NCBI GenBank assembly: GCA_025526915.1
Contig: JAHLKH010000155.1
Span: forward strand, 1-64,000
Direction of reading: 5' to 3'
Source of the DNA: Entophlyctis helioformis
Taxonomy: Eukaryota; Chytridiomycota; Chytridiomycetes; Chytridiales; Chytriomycetaceae
DNA: 64,000 nt
In this document: piece after piece, positions 20,346 through 30,568 of the stretch
How the letters are laid out: every line of letters begins with the position of its first letter
How positions within the stretch are numbered: the first letter of the stretch is position 1
Notes under the pieces: generated by a model
Told to the model about the DNA's origin: nothing
Seen by the model: the letters and a program-made list of their open reading frames with translations, nothing else
Database searches by the model: none
Program-made: the position numbers and the translations under genes

Positions 20346-22549
20346 ATGGGTGGTGCTGAAGCAGCTGCAGCCGTGGGCTCCGAGCCCAACATGGTCAAGG
20401 ACGACGTCACGGGCGAGATGGTCACCAAGTCGTAAGTCGCCGTGCTGCTTGCCGCCGTCCGCACCACCGCCTACCCGGCCTGCACAGCCCTCCCGCCTTC
20501 CTGTCTGCCCGTCTGCCAGCCCGCCTTCCTGCCTGCCCGCACGGCCCGACTGACCGACCGCTGCACGTTTCTGATCTCTTCTGCCGGCCGCTTCACGTTT
20601 CTGCTTTGCGCTGCCTGCGCTGCGTGTGCCTGCCTGCCTGCCTGCCGGCTGCCACGGCCCCTCTGTGCGCTCGTGCGCTCGTGCTCGTGCGCCGCCCGCT
20701 GCTGCTGCCTGCCTCTGTCCGTCGCCTCTCGTCCGGCCCGCCCACACCACCGCCCGCCACGGACCCGCAACGCACCGCTGTTCCCAGCGAGCTCAAGCGC
20801 CGTGTCAAGCAGCGCTCCAAGGACGCTGCAAAGGCAGAAAAGGCAGCCGCTGCCCCGCCTGCGCCGACGCCTGCCGCCGGTGCCGTGTCCGCCGCAGAAG
20901 AGACGGACCCGCGCATGTACTTTGAGAACCGCTCCAAGGCCATTCTGCGCATGCGCGAGACCAAGCAGCCCAACCCGTACCCGTACAAGTTCAACGTGAC
21001 CGTGTCGCTCACCGACTTTATTGCAAAGTACACGGCGCTGGCCGACGGCGAGCGTCTCGACGGCGTCGAGGTGTCGGTCGCAGGCCGTCTGCACAACATC
21101 CGCTCGCAGTCCAAGGGCCTCGTGTTCTACGATCTCCACGGCGAGGGCGTCAAGATCCAGATCATGGCGTCGTCGCAGGACTCGGAGCGCGACTTTACCG
21201 AGGTGCACTCGATCCTCCATCGCGGCGACATTGTCGGCGTGCGCGGTGTTCCCGGCAAGTCGAAGCGCGGCGAGCTGTCCATCTTCCCCAAGGACGTGAC
21301 GCTCCTGACGCCGTGCCTGCGCATGCTGCCCACGGCCCATTACGGCTTCAAGGACCAGGAGCTCCGCTACCGCATGCGCTACCTGGATCTCATCATGAAC
21401 AACCAGGTGCGCAACAAGTTTGCCGTGCGCGCCAAGGTCATCAACTACGTCCGCCGCTTCCTGGACGGCCTCGGCTTCCTCGAGGTCGAGACGCCCATGA
21501 TGAACATGATTGCCGGCGGTGCCGCCGCCAAGCCGTTCAAGACATTCCACAACGACCTGTCCATGGACCTGTTCATGCGCATCGCGCCCGAGCTGTTCCT
21601 CAAGCAGCTCGTCGTCGGCGGCCTTGACCGCGTGTACGAGATTGGCCGCCAGTTCCGTAACGAGGGCATCGATCTCACGCACAACCCAGAGTTCACGACG
21701 TGCGAGTTCTACATGGCGTACGCGGACATGTACGACCTCCTCGAGATCACCGAGCAGATGATCTCTGGCATGGTCAAGGCGATCACGGGCGGGTACAAGA
21801 TCAAGTACCAGCCGCAGGGTCCTGACGGACCCGAGCTCGACATTGACTTTACGCCGCCGTTCCGCCGCGTGTCGATGATGTCCGAGCTCGAGCGCATCCT
21901 CAAGGTCAAGCTGCCGGCGGCCAACGAGCTTGCCACGGCCAAGTCGACCCAGTTCCTGTCCGACCTGTGCAAGAAGCACAATGTGGACTGCTCCGCGCCG
22001 CGCACGTCGACGCGTCTGCTGGACAAGCTCGTCGGAGAGTTTATCGAGAGCACCTGCATCAACCCGACGTTCATTATGGAGCACCCGCAGGTCATGTCGC
22101 CGCTCGCCAAGGCCCACCGCACGATCCCCGGACTCTGCGAGCGGTTCGAGTGCTTCGTGGCGACCAAGGAGATTTGCAACTCGTACACGGAGCTCAACGA
22201 TCCGTTTGATCAGCGCGAGCGGTTCGAGCAGCAGGCGGCCGACAAGGCGGCCGGCGACGACGAGGCGCAGCTGATTGACGAGACGTTCTGCAACTCGCTC
22301 GAGTACGGCCTGCCGCCCACTGGTGGCTGGGGTCTCGGCATTGACCGTCTGACCATGTTCCTCACCAACTCGAACAACATCAAGGAGGTTCTTCTTTTCG
22401 TGAGTGTCTGACGGTGCTTGATGCTTGCTTGCTTGCAATGCCGTGTGCATGGCTGCTGGGTTGCTAACGTGCACCTCTTGTTGTTGCGACTGCAGCCGGC
22501 CATGAAGCCCGAGACGCCTGCCGAGGCCAAGGCCCGCGCGGAGATCTGA
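20346..22549 (+). CDS. Lysyl-tRNA synthetase (class II, cytosolic type)
   Basis: Exons 20346-20431, 20788-22399, 22496-22549 give 583 residues, normal for eukaryotic LysRS. The enzyme charges tRNA-Lys with lysine using ATP. Visible parts: a basic N-terminal helix ([20 protein letters not shown]) that aids tRNA binding; an OB-fold anticodon domain with [22 protein letters not shown]; motif 1 around [21 protein letters not shown]; motif 2 [20 protein letters not shown] (about residue 317); motif 3 [14 protein letters not shown] (about residue 541); and the C-terminal LFPAMKPE formed across intron 2. It begins 101 nt after the MPS1 stop. Intron 1 (356 nt) is much longer than is usual here and its 3' half is open in frame with exon 2; see findings. 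Confidence 0.95.
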
Positions 22550-23278
22550 GCTGCTCTGGCTGCCCTGGATGCGAGTCGTGCCTCTACTGCCCGACCGCGA
22601 CGACGCTACCACGTATGAATGAAGGTTCAAACACTGTTCTTTTATCCTCCCGCCATCTGCGCTGCCATCTGCGCTGCGATCTGGTCCTTTGACCCCGCGA
22701 CGCTCGGAAGGCGAGTGCCTCCGATGTTCATGGCTTGTGCACCACAAATCGCCACGTGCACCGGACTGAAGGGCCGCGGATGAGATGCTGGCGGGGCTGG
22801 CTCCTGCCAAGCGGCACAGTCGCATCACCGACGCATCGCTGTCATCCGTATCGTCAAAGCCGGGGTCCTCACGCCTGCCCACAACTTTGAGCAAACCTGC
22901 GTGCGAATTTGCAGGATGGCCCACGGCTGCTGCTGCTGCTACTATGAGCGAGCGACTACCATGGGACACTGAGCAGCACACACCGGCAGACCACGGCGTC
23001 CCAGCATGCCCAAACCCTCCCCCCTGTGTGTGCACGCTGCCTGCTGTCTGCAGTCTTGAACGCCACATCCAATATCGCGCGTTTTGGATGAGGACGGCAG
23101 GGCGACGACGGCAGGGCAACCGCGGAAGGGCAACCGTGGCAGGGCAACGGCAATCCTGCTTGTGTCTGTGTGCGGGACCTGCGCATCGTCATTTCTCTTC
23201 AAAAAGCAGACTGCTCCCCACTCACTTTCCCCTTCACCATCCTCCTCAAGCGAACCAAGGGGTCCCCTCGACGGCATC
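22550..23278. other. Intergenic region, no supported gene
   Basis: About 730 nt between LysRS and the LRR gene. A 24-nt stretch at about 22680-22704 resembles one at about 14670-14694. The region just upstream of 23279 may contain an unrecognised first exon supplying the signal peptide of the LRR protein; an alternating hydrophobic stretch (AILLVSVCGTCASS) is readable in frame at about 23150-23192 but has no ATG. Confidence 0.4.
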
Positions 23279-25704
23279 ATGTCCAACCTGACTCCTCTCG
23301 AGCAAGACTGCGCTGTCCTTCGCAGCATCTGGCCAAACACGTTCCCCGCAAGCAGTAACTGCTGCAACTCCCAAACGCCTACGCAGTGCGATAATGGCCG
23401 TATCACCGGCATGTACGTTGCTGCTCACCCACTGTGCCCTGTGCTGCTTCCAACCGACTGACGCTGCACTCTCTGCCTTCCATGCTCTGCCGTCGTCGTC
23501 TTTGACATCGCATATCGCTCGTCCACTTGTGCACCATGGCACGACATCTCAGCTTCTTTTTTGATGCTACTGGCAGCACTGCGGACAACGCATTCCCCAA
23601 CATCGCTGCCCTGACTGGCCTGAAAGAACTGTAAGCACACCACTGCCTGCAAGTCACTTTCAACATTGCCCTTGCTAACCATTCAAGCCATGCTCCTGCC
23701 ATGAACCGCTCTGAACAGGTCTCTCTACAACACCAACTGCAAGTCGATCCCTGATGGCATCCTTGACAGTCTGACTGCCCTTGAGCAGCTGTATGTTCTG
23801 TGCTCTGTTGGTGTCTCTGAGAGCTTGCCTTTGGAACGATGCTGACGTGGATCACTGGCTCATCTCCTTCCACATCCCACAGCAACCTTGCCAAAAACAA
23901 CTTTGGCGGCAACCCCATCCCGTCGTCCATTAGCAAGTTGACCAACCTCAAGAAGTTGTAAGTCGCAGTGCTCTGGCTGTTGTGGCTGTTGGCAATAACC
24001 AAGATTGCTAACTAGCACATGCTTGTTGCTGTGCTCTCCTGTCTTCCTTCGATCCACGACACACACGTACCCCTTGGGCATTGATCGACATGCCACTGCA
24101 GGTGGTTGTCCGAGTCTCACTTTGGTAGTGAGATCCCCGCCAGTTTCAACCAGCTGACCAACCTTGACACCCTGTAGGTCATGTGTGGCATGCCTCGATC
24201 ACACGTGCATCATGGCTTCACCCACTGACATCGCTACTCCCGCGTGTGCAGCAACATTGATACAAACAACCTCAGTGGCACTCTGCCATCATGGATCAGC
24301 AGCCTCGCGAGCCTTACAGAATTGCAAGTCTTTCTCTGAGGATTGCCGTTCATACTTGCAATCGACTAACATGCTCTGGCTGTCCCTGCTCTCTTGGCAC
24401 AATCCAATCCACTAGCAAATTCAACAAGAACGAACTGCTCTCTGGCCCACTTCCGGATCTTCCAATCACCGTCATGACTTGCGATGGTGCCGACACGGAT
24501 GTTTGTGTCCCGGATGGGCACAAGGGCAACACCTGTGGCATCACCAACAACCCCTGTAAGTCATGTCGCGTGCCTTGCACTGTGGATCTGTGCAGCAACT
24601 GACGCGCGTTTCTGGGCTGCTGCTGAAGGCTATGTGCCGACGACCACTGAGACCTCCACCGAGGCCACCACGACCGAGTCTGCCACCGAGTCTGCCACCG
24701 AGGCTTCCACAACCGAGTCTGCCACCGCGACCGAGTCTGCCACCGCGACTGAATCTGCCTCTGAGACGTCCACGACCACGACTGAGTCTGCCACCGCGTC
24801 TGGCTCTGCCACGACTGATGCTGCTCCAGCCAATTCCGAGTCTGCGACTGCAACCAACTCCGAGACTGCCACCATTGCCGCGACTACGACCGCCACGTCC
24901 GAGTCTGCCACTGAGACGTACACAACGACCGAGTCTGCTACCGAGGCTTCCACAACCGAGTCAGCCACCGAGTCTGCCACCGAGTCTGCTACCGAGTCTG
25001 CCACAGAGGCTTCCACAACCGAGTCTGCTACCGAGTCTGCCACAGAGTCTGCCTCTGAGACGTACACAACGACCGAGTCTGCTACCGAGTCTGCCACCGC
25101 GACTGAATCTGCCTCTGAGACGTCCACGACCACTGAGACAACCACCACGACCACGACTGAGTCTGCCACCGCGTCTGGCTCTGCCACGACTGATGCTGCT
25201 CCAACCAACTCCGCGACTGCGACTGCAACCAACTCCGAGACTGCCACCATTACCGTGACGACGACCACCACGTCCGAGGCTGTTGCTCCTTCCGCGACCG
25301 CATCTGAGACTGCATCTGCGACCACTGGCGTGTCTGTTGTTGTTCCTGAGACGACCACCACCGCGTCTGCTGTCTCGACCACGGCTGCTCCTGCTGCCAA
25401 CACCACCACGACCGCCTCTACTGCCGTTGTGGTCATCACGACCACCATCGCACCTGTCACTGTTGTTGTTCCTGGTGCGACAACGACGACTGTTTCTGCT
25501 GTGTACGGCCAGTCATCCGCCGCTCCGTCGCCCTCTGGCGGCGTCTCCATCTATGGCACTGGCGACCTGCCTGATGGCGAGATCTACACCAAGCACCCGC
25601 TGCCTGGCACTGGCGACGAGCCCATCCTCAGCGGTGCTGCTGCCATGGCTGCCTCGGTCGTGTCGGTCGTTGCTGCCCTCCTCGCTCCCCTCGCCCTCTT
25701 CTGA
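23279..25704 (+). CDS. LRR cell-surface protein with Ser/Thr stalk and probable GPI anchor
   Basis: Exons 23279-23412, 23553-23630, 23719-23790, 23883-23957, 24102-24173, 24252-24323, 24416-24555, 24596-25704; 583 residues. The first exon is an LRR N-terminal cap (LEQDCAVLRSIWP, paired Cys, CDNGRITG). The next exons each encode one 24-26 residue leucine-rich repeat ending in L(T/E)xL, all with phase-2 borders. A Cys-containing C-cap follows. The last exon encodes about 330 residues of Thr/Ser/Glu/Ala repeats (ESATESATEAS type), probably O-glycosylated. The C terminus LSGAAAMAASVVSVVAALL, ending LAPLALF, has the small-residue site and hydrophobic tail of a GPI signal, implying a wall or membrane location. 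No signal peptide follows ATG 23279, so the true start is probably upstream. The intron at 24324-24415 is GC-AG. A plant-type LRR with this layout would be an adhesin or ligand receptor; function is unknown. Confidence 0.8.
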
Positions 25705-25855
25705 TCTGCTTTGCAATGCGTCTGCAAAGCGCGATCTGTCCGTTTCCTTTCTTTTCATGCTCTCATCCACCAACCAAGCCACACAAAATGGCACTCTCAT
25801 CCACCAAGACTGCAACAACAGCAACAACAGCTACACCAAGACTGATACAACAGCC

Positions 25856-25861
25856 AATAAA
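25856..25861 (+). promoter_or_regulatory. Poly(A) signal AATAAA for the LRR gene
   Basis: AATAAA about 150 nt after the LRR stop, in the convergent interval with the GATA gene. The rest of 25705-26315 holds no gene that I can see; GA-rich runs occur near 26266-26310. Confidence 0.5.
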
Positions 25862-26315
25862 GCCGGATGGTCTCCATCCACAAACCCCCAGATCTAGCTG
25901 TCCTCCATGAGTCCCACTTGGCCTTCCCTTTCAGCCAATGACTCTCCATCACCTTCAGTGCTCGCAGCTTTGAGGGTATCAGTCTTGGCACTCTGCAACA
26001 GGTCTCTAACGCTCCAGTCTCGAGCACTCTTGCCAGCAGAACTAGCGCATTGGTGGGGGTTGCCTGTGATCCACCAAGCCCGTGGACATGCCCAGAGCCA
26101 GCAGCGTGGATGCACACGAAGCAGTCAACGACGCCTCAAATGGAGGGGGGGATGGACCGGCGGTCTATACAGTTTAATTCAAGTGCGAGAGCAGGGGTTC
26201 GGGGGAAGCCGGAGAGCAGGTAAAGCAGATAGCGCAGATAGAGAGTAGAGTAGATATAGGGGGATAAGAGAGAGAGAGAGAGAAAAGCGAGAGAAGAGAA
26301 AAGAGAGAGCCGACA

Positions 26316-27879
26316 TCACAAGCCCGTCGGCTGGTCGATCCCAACCACGTGGTGTTGGTGGTGGGCGTGGCCAGACTCGGCACCAGGCCTCGAGCGGTGT
26401 CCCAGAACGCAGCAGAGCGACCGCCACGTGCCGTCGTCCAGATCGCGCACGTCGACCTCGGCATCGCGGCCTGACTGGATCGCGTGCTGCATCTCGGCGC
26501 CCATGAGCGGACCGAGCAGGCAGAGCACTTCGGCAAGGCGCGGCAGAGGCACCGTGGAGATGTGGTCGGCGAGGTACTGCGTGCGCAGGTGCGGCGAGCG
26601 GATGAGTCCCGGGTCGAGCGAGCACAGCGACCTGTATGCGGCTGGGTCGCTGCCGCTGGCAACGTCCAGATCCATTCCGAGATCCATTCCGAGGTCCATT
26701 CCCAGATCCATGTCGATCCCCACTCCCATGTCAATATGCATCTGCACATCGGCCAATGCTGCCTCGGCTGCGTCTGCATGCATCTCGGCCTTGACGTCCA
26801 CAAGCCCGTCACTGAAGCCCGTGCTCGCCTCGGTCTTGGCACGGACGCCTGCCAGATCGCTGTTACCGCTGCTGCCACTGCCACTCGAATGCAGCCAATG
26901 CGCGTCCAAGTCGCCCATGTCGCACGACGACAGATCCGATCGGAACTGCTGGCCAAGCAGCCCTTGGTCCTCGTCATCGTCCACAAGCAGCCCGCCGCAG
27001 TCGAGGCCTGGATCCGAGGCGAGAGCCAGGGCTTCGCGGTCGTCGGACAGATCGTCGCACACGGTCATGTCCAGGGCAGCGTCGAGTCCAAGCCCAAGTC
27101 CGAGGCTCAGACCAAGGCCAAGCGATCTGTCCATTCCTCCCATGCCGGCTGCAAACCAATGGCAAAACAAGGGCGGCCAAGTCAGTCAGCGCCACGGTTG
27201 CAATACCACTGCAAGCAATAATGGCAATGGCACTGCAAGCAACATCCACTTACGCTGGCGCATCAATTCAGCTGCACGGCGGTATCGTCCGGGCCAGGGC
27301 ATTGCCACATTCAGTGAAGACTTGTGCATTAAACGCAAATGTCCAGCAGTGTCGGCAGGCCGCCCGTACGACGACGCCATGGACGCAGACCGCTTCATGC
27401 CAGGAGAGGCGCGGCAGGGATTCGAGGCACGGCGAGCGCTTCGGATGCCAGACACGCGGGTGTTGAGATCCAGCACGCCACCGTCATCGCAGCCGTTGCC
27501 GTTGCCGTTGCCGTGCACAAGGCCATGGCCCAAGCCATCGCCAAAGCCACTCGCCTCGCTGTCGTTGTTGATGGCCGTCTCGAGATCGCTGTCGCTGTCG
27601 CTGTCCGTCTCGTCGCTATGCCACTCGACATCAACCACCACATGGGCAAGTGCGGCGACTGTGCTTTGGGCAGCCGCGGCCAGAGCCTTGGGGAGCCGCT
27701 CCTTCTTGATCGTTGCCGCACAGGCCACGGCAGGCGCGATCGGATCGACGCCAACAGACTTTGCGCGTCGCGCAGCAGGCGGTCTGGCGGCCTTTTTGGC
27801 AGCAGCCGGAGCAGTCGCAGCCGGTGCGGCACTCGAAGCAGCCGCCTTTTTGGGCTTGAGTGGCAGTTGTTGTTGTAAT

Positions 27880-27910
<31 letters not shown>

Positions 27911-29393
27911 CGCCAGCATCGTCAGCCCCGCCGCATTCCTCGCCCGATCCAGCCTGAGCAAGCGTCGATCGACGGACGGCACTCGCATGGTGCTTGGGTG
28001 GCCCAGCGAGGCCCTTGAGGATCCGCCCACGCTTCCACTTGACACCGCACGAGTTGCAGAGCGGATCGGCGCCTTCGGGACCATGCCGCCACATGGGGGT
28101 GACGTGTGTGCCGCAGTATCCGCACTGCCGCCCAGAGTGGCTGGAGCATCTTGGCGTCGGTGTCGGTGTTGCAGCCGACGATGAATGTGAGCGTCGAGAT
28201 GAGGCCGATGTGGATGGACGGGGAGCGGGAGCGGGAGCAGGGAGGGCCGAGGCAGCGACCGAGTCGCCGACGGGTGCACGCGATTCGGACGGGTCGGGCG
28301 ACATGGGAGCGACGACGGCGGCAGCAGCTGGCGGATCGGGAGACGAGGAGGGAAACGAGATGGAGTCGGTGTCGGAGGACGGGTGGGGCGGAGTAGGCGG
28401 GCGGCGGGCGGACGACGACGACGAAGAAGAAGATGCAGACGACGACGATGGCTTGGATGCGGTCGTGTTGTGGGCGGTCTTTGCAGTCTTGGATCGGCGC
28501 GTGGTGGTTGCAGACGGCGGGTTGGACGGCGAAGAGGACGACGACGAGGATGCCGGTAAGGAGAGGGGCGGCGATACGGGCGATGCTGGCGCTGTGTGCA
28601 GGCTGTTGCGGCGACGCTTTCTGGACGGGAGCGGTGCCGATGACGATGGCGATGTTGATGTTGATGATGATGTTGATGATTGTGGTTGTGGTTGTGGTGG
28701 TCGTGTGGGGCTGGCGTCGGAGTCCAGATGATCGGGCTGGGCAGCGGCCAGCGACTGTTGGTGCGATGGGGTTGGCGTTGCAGGCGTGGCCGACGTTGAA
28801 GACGCTGCAGGTGCTGTGGGTGTGGTCGGCGTGGTGGTTGCCAAGGGCAACGGCAGCGCAGGCGAAGAGCGGTCTCTGGCGCTGGCAGCATGGCGGGCCG
28901 AGCGACGACGGACGCTGCTGGTCGTGCTGCTGGTGGTGCTGCTGATTCTCGAGGATTGACCCGCTGGCAGCAAAGGGCCGGCAGCGGGAGCATCGAGGGC
29001 AGGCTCTGCGAGGGCCTGATCTGTGCGCAGGGACTCGGTGTGCGATGCTGGAGCAGCGGATGCAGCGGGTGCACAGGTCGAAGCAGACGCAGGCGCAGAC
29101 GCAGGCGAGCCGGGAGTTGTGGGCTGGCCCGATCCCGAAGCCGCACACGCGGGCAGAGCCATCGCAGCCCGGAAGGCCGTGGAAGACGGCAGGCCGCTGG
29201 CGGGCAACGGCGATGAGGAAGCCGATGCCGATGTGCTGCACGTCGATGTGCACGTCGATGGGTCTGCGACTGCGACTGCGACGGGGACCAATGCGGGGAC
29301 CAATGCGGGGACCAATGCGGGGGCCAAAGCGGGCACGCGGGGATGAATGGCGGCGGTGTCTGGCGCAGCGGTCTCTGGGGCAGCCGCAGGCAT
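26316..29393 (-). CDS. GATA-type zinc-finger transcription factor
   Basis: Exons on the minus strand 29393-27254 and 27148-26316 (phase 1, GTAAGT..TTGCAG) give 990 residues. One GATA finger lies at plus positions about 28044-28129: CGYCGTHVTPMWRHG leading to LCNSCGVKWKRG. Its spacing is CX2C-X18-CX2C, the 18-residue loop form common in fungal GATA factors, with a basic tail (KRGRILKG) that would contact DNA. The N-terminal 440 residues are Ser/Pro/Ala-rich with long homopolymeric runs; the C-terminal part has poly-Gln, Asp/Glu-rich patches and a four-fold LGMD repeat, all typical of activation regions. Exon 2 ends in a more ordered segment (LPRLAEVLCLLGPLMGAEMQ) that I do not recognise. GATA factors in fungi regulate nitrogen, iron or light responses; which applies here is not decidable. 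The start is the first ATG in a frame that runs open upstream. Confidence 0.88.
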
Positions 29394-29559
29394 CGATGCT
29401 GATGTTGGTTGTGGTTGGAGTGGGTGTTGGAGTGGTTGTTCAAATGGGTGTGATGCCGGCGTGCGACGTGCACCGAGTGACGTGACTTCTGACAAAAAAA
29501 CAGTTGAACGCGTCACGTGACCTGCATTCAGGGACAAGGCACCACATGCACGGTGCTCG

Positions 29560-29565
29560 TTTATT
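29560..29565 (-). promoter_or_regulatory. Poly(A) signal for mL49 (minus strand)
   Basis: TTTATT on the plus strand, i.e. AATAAA on the minus strand, about 115 nt after the mL49 stop. The interval 29590-29660 contains CAGACTACCAC-type tandem repeats. Confidence 0.5.
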
Positions 29566-29679
29566 GCAGCGTGCCCTGTGCACGCCTACGACTACCACAC
29601 AGACTGCCACACAGACTACCACCACAGATCACACACAGACTACCACGCAGACTACGGCGACACACACACCAGAGGCCGC

Positions 29680-30335
29680 TCAAAAGGCCCGCTCCGTCAG
29701 CCAGTCCTTGATGGCGCGGCGGTAGTCGCCCACAATCGACACCTTGGTGCCGGCCGCCGTCGTCGAGATGCGCGCTGGCGGGATGAACTCGCCCAGGTCC
29801 GCCACCAGCCGCTGGATGTCGCCGCGGATGCCGCGCACAAGCGTCACCTGCTGCGTGCCGCCCGCCTTGAACTCTGAGTACACGGGCAGCCAGCCCGACT
29901 GCGGGCGGCGCTCGACGCTGTACGGCAGCTGGCCTGTCGGTCAACGTCATGCCATGTCATGCTGGGTCAGTAGTGTGCTGTGCTGTGCTGTGCTCTGCCG
30001 AACCGGCCATGCCATGCCATGCCATGCAAGCAGTGCTGTGCCGATCGAACCACAACCACAACCACAACCACAACCACAACCACAACCACAACCACAACCA
30101 CGGCGCCCTCACTCTTGTGGATGGCCTCGGTCTCGCTGACCGGCACCAGCAGCGGGCTCTTTTGCACGGGCTTGGTCGGTGCGTTGGCAATGGACGTCTT
30201 GGTGCGCACGGCCGTGAGCGCCAGTGCCCGTGGCTGCCACGCTGCTGCTGCTCCTGTTGCTCCTGTTGCTGTTCTTGCTGCTGCTGTGGTGACGGCCGCC
30301 CCGGCTCTTGCCGCTGCTCTGGCCAGCATGTTCAT
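29680..30335 (-). CDS. Mitochondrial large-subunit ribosomal protein mL49 (IMG2 family)
   Basis: Exons on the minus strand 30335-30113 and 29933-29680 (phase 1) give 158 residues. The N terminus MNMLARAAARAGAAVTTAAA is Ala/Arg-rich without acidic residues, a mitochondrial presequence. The family core forms right across the splice: QLPYSVERRPQSGWLPVYSE, then KAGGTQQVTLVRGIRGDIQ, ending in IKDWLTERAF. Human mL49 has the same order (LPVY, GGN..T.IRKVEGD, LKAWLLEKGF at the C terminus). The protein belongs to the mitoribosomal large subunit. The 179-nt intron is longer than most here because it contains an (AACCAC)n array at about 30048-30100. Confidence 0.87.
30048..30100 (+). repeat. (AACCAC)n hexanucleotide array inside the mL49 intron
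   Basis: About nine tandem AACCAC units. On the coding (minus) strand the intron is GTGGTT-rich close to the donor site. Confidence 0.9.
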
Positions 30336-30568
30336 GGCCGTTGCGGTTGTTTCTGTCGAAGCTGAAGCTGAGCCTGTTGCAAGATCATGCCAATGCGACC
30401 GCCGTGTCACGTGACCTGGAGCCCATGCGACGACGTGTGACACGACGTCAGACACGACGATGCTGATCCACAAGGTTCCTGACTTGTAAGGAAATGACGC
30501 GAGTGCTGAACAGGGCACTGAGCATCAGCACCAGAGACGCACAGCACACGCAGCACGCACAGCACGCC

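Noticed and set aside
20471..23119. 882-codon antisense open frame opposite LysRS
   Set aside because: Mirror of high-GC codon usage in a strongly conserved synthetase gene; no domain and no plausible start.
27395..29473. Second long minus-strand frame and plus-strand acidic frames over the GATA gene
   Set aside because: Alternative frames of Ser/Pro-rich sequence; only one frame contains the CX2C-X18-CX2C finger and joins exon 2 in phase.
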